NCBI RefSeq assembly: GCF_045788535.1
Contig: NZ_CP074074.1
Span: 3,658,001 to 3,722,000, forward strand
Direction: 5' to 3'
DNA from: Allotamlana fucoidanivorans
GTDB taxonomy: Bacteria > Bacteroidota > Bacteroidia > Flavobacteriales > Flavobacteriaceae
DNA: 64,000 nt
The notes under the pieces were generated by a model. That model did not search any database and was not told the DNA's origin. It worked only from the letters and a program-made list of their open reading frames with translations. A program made the position numbers and the translations under genes. Shown piece after piece: positions 27,895-35,043 of the stretch (position 1 is the stretch's first letter; every line of letters begins with the position of its first letter).

Positions 27895-28019
27895 ATTTAT
27901 TATGCTTTAATAGGTGTAATAAACCTCCTTAAAAAACAGAAGACAAAAACTAGTAGACTCTAGCCATTTTGGCTAGACCTAAACCGCTTAATTCCCCCAA
28001 AGTTAGGCGGTTATTTTTT
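27895..28019 (+). ncRNA. Small-RNA-like unit 3
   Basis: A predicted transcript of about 125 nt. It contains the stem TCTAGCCA-TTT-TGGCTAGA (27959-27977) and a terminator ACCGCTTAA/TTAGGCGGT (27983-28011, one G-U pair) followed by TTATTTTTT. It lacks the long AGTAAGTTTTTCATA linker but shares promoter geometry and the CCGC-type terminator with the others. Confidence 0.45.
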
Positions 28020-28102
28020 CTAAATTAATTATTGTTTTCTCTAACTATTTTCAAATCTGCTTGAATTGAATTCAGCATAAAAACGTTAACACCCTTTACC
28101 TA

Positions 28103-28464
28103 TTTTACTTGTCACCTGAGTTTTCTGATGGAATTTCAACAAGATCAGATGATAGTCTTTGGCCAGGTTTTATAACTAAAAGAGATTATTTATTAGACAA
28201 AATTCATCCCAAATCCTTTATAAAAATGCTTATTTTGACCTTCCTCTAATGCTGCAATCTAAACCCGTGGCCTATGGTATGATAATGCATTTAAGTAATA
28301 CATGGGAAATTTTACAAATTTATTATGATAAAACAGTTAAGCTTGTAGGAGAAGTAATCTCTTATTAAGAACACAATGGCTATTTATACCTTATTACTGA
28401 TATATCTGGGTATATTGGAAAGTATAAATTGTTAGTGCGACCAAAACTTAATTTAAATCACTAA
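28103..28464 (+). pseudogene. Decayed protein-coding remnant of unknown family
   Basis: Two adjoining frames give a continuous protein-like sequence. The first (28103-about 28215) reads LSPEFSDGISTRSDD, SLWPGFITKRDYLLDKIH and PKSF; after a one-base loss in an A-run it continues in the next frame with FDLPLMLQSKPVAYGM and VKLVGEVISY, then an internal TAA, then HNGYLYLITDISGYIG and a stop at 28462. So it carries a frameshift and a stop and has no start codon. I do not recognise the family; the composition suggests a beta-rich domain. It may be a decayed insertion that separated unit 4 from its promoter. Confidence 0.55.
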
Positions 28465-28534
28465 TTGTCTGTTTTTCTAAACATATTGTTCACTTTATCC
28501 GTTATTATAATAAACTCACTTTCGCTATCCGATT

Positions 28535-28613
28535 GACAATAGTAACTTTTTCATATAGTTAGTTTGGCTAGTTTAAAACCGCTCAGTAATCTCAAAATAC
28601 TGAGCGGTTTTTT
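28535..28613 (+). ncRNA. Small-RNA-like unit 4 (3' module)
   Basis: GACAATAGTAA followed by the linker and by the terminator AACCGCTCAGTA/TACTGAGCGGTT (28577-28610) is nearly identical to the 3' part of the tandem copies. No promoter of the family is found at the expected distance; the decayed coding remnant lies immediately upstream. It is best read as a truncated copy. Confidence 0.5.
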
Positions 28614-28736
28614 ATATGTGAATTTGAAAATCACCAAATAACAAAACCCCTCATAACACCTTAACAAACAAAAAGTTAACATTAAATTAATATTTAAACC
28701 CGATTAAAACATTCTTAAATACGTACTTTAGAAAAG

Positions 28737-28809
28737 ATTAGATAAAATTTTATTTAGTTGGTTAGGTTGAAAACCGTTTAGTCTTCTTCTAAAACTAAGC
28801 GGTTTTTTT
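28737..28809 (+). ncRNA. Small-RNA-like unit 5 (short, diverged)
   Basis: A possible -7 box TACTTTAG (28724-28731) is followed by a short transcript with the diverged linker TTAGTTGGTTAGGTTGAAAA and the terminator AACCGTTTAGT/ACTAAGCGGTT (28772-28804) with seven T. The 21-bp repeat is weak here (TTAACA and TTAAAT at 28661 and 28682). Confidence 0.35.
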
Positions 28810-28841
28810 GTTACATGCATTTAAATGCCTTCTATAGTCAG

Positions 28842-28909
28842 TTCACTTCCTTTTTAGAACACTTCACTTAAAAAGACACCGTTTAGCCTTTGTATCTGGG
28901 GTATCTTTG
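28842..28909 (+). promoter_or_regulatory. Promoter of tandem copy A (representative)
   Basis: TTCACTT at 28842 and 28863 (21 bp apart) precede TATCTTTG (28902-28909) by 39 bp from the second repeat. The first half-site in context, TCAGTTCAC, matches the general LytTR half-site pattern at eight of nine positions by eye. The box overlaps a 15-bp palindrome TCTTTGACTCAAAGA (28904-28918). The same elements recur in copies B-F. Confidence 0.6.
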
Positions 28910-28914
28910 ACTCA

Positions 28915-29055
28915 AAGAAAAAATAGAATAAAAAATTAGGGGTTTTATAACACTTATACCCTATTACAGATATAAGACAATAGTAAGTTTTTCATATAGT
29001 TAGTTTGGTTAGTTTGAAACCGCTCAGTAATCTCAAAATACTGAGCGGTTTTTTT
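28915..29055 (+). ncRNA. Small-RNA-like tandem copy A
   Basis: A predicted RNA of about 141 nt: A-rich start, a hairpin in which TAGGG and TATAA pair with TTATA and CCCTA around a CAC loop with a 4-nt bulge, the linker AGTAAGTTTTTCATATAG with a doubled TTAGTTTG, and the terminator AACCGCTCAGTA/TACTGAGCGGTT (29018-29050) with a T-run. No coding frame longer than about 15 codons is seen. Confidence 0.65.
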
Positions 29056-29169
29056 ATGATGCATCTAAAACACGCTTTACTTTGCCTGTTATTCAGTTCA
29101 CTTCCTTTTTAGAACACTTCACTTAAAAAGACACCGTTTAGCCTTTGTATCTGGGGTATCTTTGACTCA

Positions 29170-29310
29170 AAGAAAAAATAGAATAAAAAATTAGGGGTTT
29201 TATAACACTTATACCCTATTACAGATATAAGACAATAGTAAGTTTTTCATATAGTTAGTTTGGTTAGTTTGAAACCGCTCAGTAATCTCAAAATACTGAG
29301 CGGTTTTTTT
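29170..29310 (+). ncRNA. Small-RNA-like tandem copy B
   Basis: Same organisation as copy A, with the -7 box at 29157-29164 and the terminator at 29273-29310. Body essentially identical to copy A. Confidence 0.65.
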
Positions 29311-29424
29311 ATGATGCATCTAAAACACGCTTTACTTTGCCTGTTATTCAGTTCACTTCCTTTTTAGAACACTTCACTTAAAAAGACACCGTTTAGCCTT
29401 TGTATCTGGGGTATCTTTGACTCA

Positions 29425-29567
29425 AAGAAAAAAATAGAATAAAAAATTAGGGGTTTTATAACACTTATACCCTATTACAGATATAAGACAATAGTAAGTT
29501 TTTCATATAGTTAGTTTGGTTAGTTTGAAACCGCTCAGTAATCTCAAAATACTGAGCGGTTTTTTTT
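29425..29567 (+). ncRNA. Small-RNA-like tandem copy C
   Basis: The -7 box is at 29412-29419 and the terminator at 29529-29567. It differs from copy A by one extra A in the A-run near the RNA 5' end and an extra T in the tail. Confidence 0.65.
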
Positions 29568-29678
29568 ATGCATCTAAAACACGCTTTACTTTGCCTGTTA
29601 TTCAGTTCACTTCCTTTTTAGAACACTTCACTTAAAAAGACACCGTTTAGCCTTTGTATCTGGGGTATCTTTGACTCA

Positions 29679-29820
29679 AAGAAAAAAATAGAATAAAAAA
29701 TTAGGGGTTTTATAACACTTATACCCTATTACAGATATAAGACAATAGTAAGTTTTTCATATAGTTAGTTTGGTTAGTTTGAAACCGCTCAGTAATCTCA
29801 AAATACTGAGCGGTTTTTTT
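29679..29820 (+). ncRNA. Small-RNA-like tandem copy D
   Basis: The -7 box is at 29666-29673 and the terminator at 29783-29820. Body as in copy C; the spacer upstream is shortened by a few bases. Confidence 0.65.
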
Positions 29821-29934
29821 ATGATGCATCTAAAACACGCTTTACTTTGCCTGTTATTCAGTTCACTTCCTTTTTAGAACACTTCACTTAAAAAAACACC
29901 GTTTAGCCTTTGTATCTGGGGTATCTTTGACTCA

Positions 29935-30078
29935 AAGAAATAAAAATAGAATAAAAATTTAGGGGTTTTATAACACTTATACCCTATTACAGATATAAGA
30001 CAATAGTAAGTTTTTCATATAGTTAGTTTGGTTAGTTTGAAACCGCTCAGTAATCTCAAAATACTGAGCGGTTTTTTT
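29935..30078 (+). ncRNA. Small-RNA-like tandem copy E
   Basis: The -7 box is at 29922-29929 and the terminator at 30041-30078. The 5' segment reads AAATAAAAATAGAATAAAAA, slightly longer than in copies A-D; the hairpin, linker and terminator are unchanged. Confidence 0.65.
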
Positions 30079-30192
30079 ATGATGCATCTAAAACACGCTT
30101 TACTTTGCCTGTTATTCAGTTCACTTCCTTTTTAGAACACTTCACTTAAAAAAACACCATTTAGCCTTTGTATCTGGGGTATCTTTGACTCA

Positions 30193-30338
30193 AAGAAATA
30201 AAAATAGAATAAAAATTTAGGGGTTTTATAACACTTATACCCTATTACAGATATAAGACAATAGTAAGTTTTTCATATAGTTAGTTTGGTTAGTTTGAAA
30301 CTGCTCAGTAATCTCAAAATACTGAGCGGTTTTTTTTT
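30193..30338 (+). ncRNA. Small-RNA-like tandem copy F
   Basis: The -7 box is at 30180-30187 and the terminator at 30299-30338. A C-to-T change in the 5' terminator arm (AACTGCTCAG) turns a C-G pair into a U-G pair and so keeps the stem. The 5' segment matches copy E. Confidence 0.65.
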
Positions 30339-30492
30339 GACTGTAACGCTTATACAAAACCCTAATTATCAATTTCCGCTTCATTATCCCTTAAAGTCAA
30401 ATCAATTACGATTTTAGACAGTTAACCTATAATAAATCACGCGCTGTAATCAAAACATTCTAAATTTACCCAAAATAAAAAAACAAAGTAAA

Positions 30493-30915
30493 GTGAAAAC
30501 ATTTAAGTATTTAGCCATTATAGTTGTGACACTAATGGTGACTGCAACCTCATGTAGTGATGATGATGACACACATGCTTTTCATTTAGAAAAAGGCATT
30601 GTTTTAACGGCAGAAGTCCCTGAAGAATTTGTTCACGGAAACAGGTATATCATTACAGGTACCGTAGCCTTACCCAATAGTTGTTATTTCTATTATGATC
30701 AATATGAGTACCTCTATGATGGTACTTCAAGGCTTATTTATCCAATAGTACATGTTGATGATGATGTGGCATGTGCTGACGTGTTCAAAGAGGCTACATT
30801 TTCAATTCCTGTAGAAGCCTTACAAAAAGAAACATATACCTTTAAGTTTTATCAAGGAGAAGATGCTGAAGGCGAAGCACAATTCTTGATACTAGAAGTC
30901 CCCGTTGTTGAATAG
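30493..30915 (+). CDS. Small exported lipoprotein
   Basis: A 140-residue protein starting with GTG. The N terminus has a lipoprotein signal (hydrophobic stretch, then ATSC with C21) followed by an acidic SDDDDTHA run, as in many flavobacterial outer-membrane or surface lipoproteins. The body is beta-rich with three further cysteines and no family I recognise. It stands directly after the small-RNA array and has its own terminator, whose tail resembles the array terminators. Confidence 0.7.
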   Translation: MKTFKYLAIIVVTLMVTATSCSDDDDTHAFHLEKGIVLTAEVPEEFVHGNRYIITGTVALPNSCYFYYDQYEYLYDGTSRLIYPIVHVDDDVACADVFKEATFSIPVEALQKETYTFKFYQGEDAEGEAQFLILEVPVVE

Positions 30916-30974
30916 CTTTATAGTATAAAAGCACCTTAACGCTTAAAAAATACTATAGTTTGATTCGTTCAAAA

Positions 30975-31010
30975 AACCGCTCGGTCACCTCAAAAGACCG
31001 AGCGGTTTTT
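30975..31010 (+). terminator. Terminator of the lipoprotein gene
   Basis: AACCGCTCGGTC pairs with GACCGAGCGGTT around a 9-base loop, followed by T3. The ACCGCTC arm and the CTCAAAA loop resemble the terminators of the small-RNA-like units. Confidence 0.88.
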
Positions 31011-31028
31011 ATATACCACCAAATAAAC

Positions 31029-31976
31029 TTACTTCAAATACGCTAAAACATTTTGTTCTATACGTTCTTGGATATTATTCACATCTCCTTTTACAAAAGT
31101 TTCACCTGTAATGTTTTCGTAAAGTTCAATATAACGTTCTGAGACGCTTTCAATATAAGCATCAGTCATTTCAGGAACTGTTTGCCCTTCTAAACCTTGA
31201 AAGTTATTACTTATCAACCATTGGCGTACAAATTCTTTAGAGAGTTGTTTTTGCGGTTCGCCTTTGGCTTGACGCTCCTCATACCCTTCTGCATAAAAAT
31301 AACGCGAAGAATCTGGGGTGTGTATTTCATCAATCAAGACTATTTGCCCGTTTTTGGTTTTCCCAAACTCGTATTTGGTATCTACCAAAATTAAGCCTCT
31401 TGAGGCCGCAATTTCTGATCCGCGTTGAAACAGTTTACGGGTATAATCTTCTAAAACCACATAATCGGCTTCACTTACAATGCCTTTAGCCAAAATGTCT
31501 TCACGAGAAATATCCTCATCATGGTCTCCCATTTCTGCTTTGGTAGCTGGCGTGATGATAGGCTCTGGAAATTTATCATTTTCCTTCATCCCTTCTGACA
31601 TTGGCTCACCACAAAGCATACGCTTACCAGCTTTATACTCGCGTGCTGCATGCCCAGACATATAACCTCGTATTACCATTTCTACTTTAAAGGGTTCGCA
31701 CAAATGTCCTACGGCCACGTTTGGGTCTGGTGTAGCGGTTAACCAATTAGGCACCAAATCTTCAGTGGCGGCCATCATTTTAGTAGCAATCTGGTTTAGT
31801 ATTTGACCTTTGTAAGGTATGCCTTTTGGCATCACCACATCAAAGGCTGAAAGCCTATCTGTAGCTATCATGACCAATTCTTGGTCTTTGATGTTATAAA
31901 CTTCTCTTACTTTTCCCTTATACACACTTTTTTGTCCTGGAAAATTGAAATTGGTATCTATTATGGTATTACTCAT
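31029..31976 (-). CDS. purC: SAICAR synthetase (phosphoribosylaminoimidazole-succinocarboxamide synthase)
   Basis: A 315-residue PurC of the longer, yeast-like type. Motifs: YKGKVREVYNI with the glycine-rich ATP-binding strand, ATDRLSAFDVVMP, RGYMSGHAAREYKAGKRM and the aspartate-rich HTPDSSRYFY. It joins aspartate to CAIR in purine synthesis. It is probably transcribed alone: PhoH lies 153 bases upstream on the same strand. Confidence 0.96.
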   Translation of the reverse strand: MSNTIIDTNFNFPGQKSVYKGKVREVYNIKDQELVMIATDRLSAFDVVMPKGIPYKGQILNQIATKMMAATEDLVPNWLTATPDPNVAVGHLCEPFKVEMVIRGYMSGHAAREYKAGKRMLCGEPMSEGMKENDKFPEPIITPATKAEMGDHDEDISREDILAKGIVSEADYVVLEDYTRKLFQRGSEIAASRGLILVDTKYEFGKTKNGQIVLIDEIHTPDSSRYFYAEGYEERQAKGEPQKQLSKEFVRQWLISNNFQGLEGQTVPEMTDAYIESVSERYIELYENITGETFVKGDVNNIQERIEQNVLAYLK

Positions 31977-31984
31977 TATAATTT

Positions 31985-32125
31985 ACATTTGACTACTCGC
32001 TTGTTGCTAAGTGCCTTATTGAACGGTTTATATTATGTTGTGTTACCCTGCCTTAGCCGCGATTAAGGCAATTGTTGGAGCTCCTCAAAGAGAGCGACTG
32101 CCGAAAGCGGGAAACAGCTACAAAA
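31985..32125. repeat. Structured intergenic element between phoH and purC
   Basis: The 153-base gap contains a stem TGCCTTA/TAAGGCA (about 32048-32069), a GGAGCTCC palindrome and a GC-rich stretch unlike the AT-rich surroundings. The composition suggests a dispersed repeat or decayed element rather than a gene. No open frame or known RNA is seen. Confidence 0.35.
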
Positions 32126-32129
32126 ATAA

Positions 32130-33083
32130 CTAATCTCTGTTTTCTATACTCTTGTAGGCTTCAATTACTTTTTTAACCAGTTTATGACGAATTACGTCTT
32201 TATCATCTAAAAACACAATGCCAACACCTTCTACATTCTTTAAAATTAGCAGCGCTTCTTTTAAACCTGAAATAGTGCGGCGCGGTAAATCAATCTGCCC
32301 TGGATCTCCTGTTAATAAAAACTTAGCGTTTTTTCCCATACGGGTTAAAAACATTTTCATTTGGGCATGAGTGGTGTTTTGTCCCTCATCAAGAATCACA
32401 AAAGCATTATCAAGCGTACGTCCGCGCATGAAGGCTAACGGTGCAATTTGTATGGTACCATTTTCAATATAATGTGCCAGTTTTTCGGGGGCAATCATAT
32501 CGCGTAAGGCATCATACAAAGGTTGCATGTAGGGATCTAGTTTTTCTTTTAAATCCCCAGGTAAAAAACCAAGATTCTCTCCTGCCTCTACCGCCGGCCG
32601 CGTTAAAATGATACGCTTAACTTCTTTATTTTTTAGAGCCTGAACCGCTAATGCTATACCTGTATAGGTTTTTCCTGTTCCGGCAGGCCCAATAGCAAAT
32701 ACCATATCATTTTTACGCATCAGTTCTACTAGTTTGCGCTGGTTGGCAGTTTGGGCTTTTATCATTCTTCCTCCTACACCATGTACAATGGTTTCTCCAC
32801 TGGCTTTTGAAGTGGTATAATCATCACTGCTTTGGCTAGTTAATACACGCTCTATAGTATTTTCATCTAATGTATTATACTTGGCAAAATGTTTTAGTAG
32901 CATGGTGATGCGTCTATCAAATTCCTCGAGCAATTCTTCATCACCAAAGGCTTTTATTTTATTGCCGCGTGCTACTATTTTTAGCTTCGGAAAGTATTTT
33001 TTTAGTAGTTCAATGTTAGTGTTGTGGGCTCCAAAAAACTCTTTTGGAGTAATCTCTTCAAGTTCTAAGATGAGTTCGTTCAA
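32130..33083 (-). CDS. PhoH family ATPase
   Basis: A 317-residue P-loop ATPase. An N-terminal KH-like domain (about 1-100) is followed by the PhoH domain with Walker A GPAGTGKTYTG and Walker B FVILDEGQNTT. PhoH proteins act in RNA metabolism and phosphate-related stress, often with YbeY. It is divergent from the SAM hydrolase gene; the 149-base gap contains a -7 box for the latter. Confidence 0.93.
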   Translation of the reverse strand: MNELILELEEITPKEFFGAHNTNIELLKKYFPKLKIVARGNKIKAFGDEELLEEFDRRITMLLKHFAKYNTLDENTIERVLTSQSSDDYTTSKASGETIVHGVGGRMIKAQTANQRKLVELMRKNDMVFAIGPAGTGKTYTGIALAVQALKNKEVKRIILTRPAVEAGENLGFLPGDLKEKLDPYMQPLYDALRDMIAPEKLAHYIENGTIQIAPLAFMRGRTLDNAFVILDEGQNTTHAQMKMFLTRMGKNAKFLLTGDPGQIDLPRRTISGLKEALLILKNVEGVGIVFLDDKDVIRHKLVKKVIEAYKSIENRD

Positions 33084-33156
33084 AGGCTTTTATTTTGGTT
33101 TATGGTTGTAATCTGATTAATTAAATTTTAAACTTCGTCAGACCAAATGATTTAAT

Positions 33157-33205
33157 TAGTTTTGTATCACACCCAGTGATAATCAAAAATACATAAAATT
33201 GGGTG
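33157..33205 (+). promoter_or_regulatory. Promoter and structured leader of the SAM hydrolase gene
   Basis: TAGTTTTG (33157-33164) is an exact TAnnTTTG box. Directly after it lie a dyad TATCAC-N5-GTGATA (33165-33181) and a pair CACCCA/TGGGTG (33169-33174 with about 33199-33204), so the dyad could be an operator and the leader could fold. The significance is not proven. Confidence 0.4.
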
Positions 33206-33238
33206 ACTTAACCTTAAAAACATATCAACAATTTGTCC

Positions 33239-34135
33239 ATGGCAATCATCACTTTAACAACTGATTTTGGGGAGAAAGATTACTTTGCTGGTGCGACGCG
33301 AGGCGCTATTTATAGTGAACTTCCAGATGTTAATATTGTTGATATCTCACATTCTGTTTCGCCTTTTAACATTCCCGAGGCAGCGTATATTATTCAAAAT
33401 GCCTATGCGAGTTTTCCTAAGGGTACCATTCATATTATTGGTATTGATGCCGAAATAAATCCAGAAAACAAACATATTGCTATAAAGCTTGACGACCACT
33501 ACTTTATCTGTGCTAACAATGGTATTATGAGTATGATTTGCTCCGAAATTGCCCCAGAACAAATTGTAGAAATTAACATTCATAATAAAATACAAACCAG
33601 TTTCCCAGTTTTAGATGTCTTTGTAAAAGTAGCTTGCCATATTGCAAGAGGTGGCACGCTTGATGTGATTGGTAAACGCATTAGCGAAATTAAACCCATT
33701 AAAAATATTGTACCTTACGTTAATGATGATAAAACACAGATTATTGGTAGTGTGATTTACATTGATAACTACGGAAATGTGGTTACCAATATTAAGAGAA
33801 ACTTTTTTGAAACCATTCAAAAAGGAAGAGACTTTGAGATCTCGGCGCGCAATTATACCTTTAAAAAGATCTATCAGAAATACAGTGATCTTGTTAATTT
33901 TGATATTCCTGAAAACAAACGACATGACGAAGGCAGAAAACTTGTGGTTTTTAATTCGGGAAACTTTTTAGAAATTGCCGTATATAAAAGCAATAGTGAA
34001 ACCGTAGGAAGCGCATCGACATTATTGGGTTTAGGTCTTATGGATGCTGTAAGCGTGAAGTTTACAACCAAACCTGTAATTCCAAAAGGCATTGAATTAC
34101 CTAAAAACGTTCATAATATTCCAGATTTTGAATAA
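33239..34135 (+). CDS. SAM hydroxide adenosyltransferase (SAM hydrolase, DUF62)
   Basis: A 298-residue protein of the SAM-dependent halogenase-like family. It starts ITLTTDFGEKDYFAG, then has VDISHSVSPFNIPEAAYI, the GIDAEI strand and the C-terminal domain with the GSASTLLGLGLMD motif. In the non-halogenating branch the enzyme hydrolyses S-adenosylmethionine to adenosine and methionine. I chose the ATG at 33239; a TTG two codons upstream is also in frame. It begins a plus-strand run of small enzymes and gliding genes. Confidence 0.88.
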   Translation: MAIITLTTDFGEKDYFAGATRGAIYSELPDVNIVDISHSVSPFNIPEAAYIIQNAYASFPKGTIHIIGIDAEINPENKHIAIKLDDHYFICANNGIMSMICSEIAPEQIVEINIHNKIQTSFPVLDVFVKVACHIARGGTLDVIGKRISEIKPIKNIVPYVNDDKTQIIGSVIYIDNYGNVVTNIKRNFFETIQKGRDFEISARNYTFKKIYQKYSDLVNFDIPENKRHDEGRKLVVFNSGNFLEIAVYKSNSETVGSASTLLGLGLMDAVSVKFTTKPVIPKGIELPKNVHNIPDFE

Positions 34136-34149
34136 TCGATACATCTGTT

Positions 34150-34446
34150 ATGCTTGTTAGAATTGTAAAAATGGGATTTGACACCGCATATGTTGATACG
34201 TTTTTAAGGCAATTTCATGCCAGTAAACATAACATACGACAGTTTGAAGGCTGTATGTTTTTAGAATTGTATCAAGACCAACAAGACCCCTCCATTTTTT
34301 TTACCTACAGTTATTGGCAAACCGCTGCACATTTGGAAGCATACCGGCATTCAGACCTTTTTAAGTCCGTTTGGAGTAAAACCAAGCCTCTTTTTAATAG
34401 AAAGCCTGAAGCCTGGAGTGTTGATAAATTAGAATCTTTGGAATAA
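34150..34446 (+). CDS. Antibiotic biosynthesis monooxygenase (ABM) domain protein
   Basis: A 98-residue ferredoxin-like fold protein: MLVRIVKMGF at the start, GCMFLELYQD and the YWQTAAHLEAYRHSDLF helix characteristic of the ABM family. Such proteins oxidise small aromatic substrates without a cofactor or act as ligand-binding dimers. It sits 14 bases after the SAM hydrolase and 1 base before the isochorismatase-like gene, and the three probably form a transcript. Confidence 0.87.
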   Translation: MLVRIVKMGFDTAYVDTFLRQFHASKHNIRQFEGCMFLELYQDQQDPSIFFTYSYWQTAAHLEAYRHSDLFKSVWSKTKPLFNRKPEAWSVDKLESLE

Positions 34447-34447
34447 A

Positions 34448-34993
34448 ATGGCACGAAAAGCACTGCTTATAATTGACATGCAAAAAGGATCATTCACACC
34501 TAAAACACCTAGGTTTGATACATTGGGAGTTTTATCAAGAATTAATACTTTGGCAAGTCAATTTAGGAAACGTCATTTTCCTGTAATACACATTCAACAT
34601 GATGGTACAAAAGATTCAGAATTTATTCCAGGGACTTATGAGCACGAACTTTTAGATGGCTTAACAACGCATGATGAAGATTACTTCATAGATAAGTATG
34701 CTAATGATGCTTTTTACAAATCAAAACTACAATCCATACTTAAAGTACTAGAGGTTGAAACACTGTACATTACTGGTTGTGCTACCGATTTTTGTATTGA
34801 AGCTACCGTACAATCAGCGCTAACTAAAGACTATAACATTACGGTAGTGGCCGATGCGCATACCACAGGTGAACGGCAACATGTAAGTGCTAAGCAAATT
34901 ATTCTTCACTACAACTGGGTGTGGCAAAATATGATAAATACTAAAGGAACACTTAAGGTAGAAGATTTTAAAACCATTAGTACATCACTATAA
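34448..34993 (+). CDS. Isochorismatase-like cysteine hydrolase
   Basis: A 181-residue hydrolase. The catalytic aspartate is D10 (LIIDMQKGS), and the nucleophilic cysteine is in the TGCATDFCIEATV stretch after a strand. The family includes nicotinamidases, N-carbamoyl hydrolases and isochorismatases, so the substrate is not assigned. It follows the ABM gene directly and precedes gldF by 50 bases. Confidence 0.9.
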   Translation: MARKALLIIDMQKGSFTPKTPRFDTLGVLSRINTLASQFRKRHFPVIHIQHDGTKDSEFIPGTYEHELLDGLTTHDEDYFIDKYANDAFYKSKLQSILKVLEVETLYITGCATDFCIEATVQSALTKDYNITVVADAHTTGERQHVSAKQIILHYNWVWQNMINTKGTLKVEDFKTISTSL

Positions 34994-35043
34994 AAAATTA
35001 GATGAAAAATTTTACCTTTAGCCCAAACTCAAAACATCACTAA

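Larger units (their letters stand above)
28841..30338 (+). repeat. Six tandem copies of a 254-258-bp transcription unit
   Basis: Units start at the motif GTTCACTTCC at 28841, 29096, 29351, 29605, 29861 and 30119, giving periods of 255, 255, 254, 256 and 258 bp. Copies differ by only a few substitutions and small A-run or T-run changes. Each copy holds a promoter, an RNA of about 140-146 nt and a terminator. The first copy lacks the ATGATGCATCTAAAAC spacer found between later copies. The high identity points to recent amplification or gene conversion. Confidence 0.93.

Noticed and set aside
28481..28540. Promoter of the small-RNA family before unit 4
   Set aside because: TTCACTT and CTCACTT occur but are 26 bp apart, and no TAnnTTTG box is at the required distance.
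28841..30338. CRISPR array
   Set aside because: The units are about 255 bp, contain promoters and terminators and have no short-repeat/unique-spacer pattern; no cas genes are present.
33347..33925. Minus-strand frames of 82 and 104 codons within the SAM hydrolase gene
   Set aside because: They are antisense shadows of a well-conserved gene, with no start-site or domain support.
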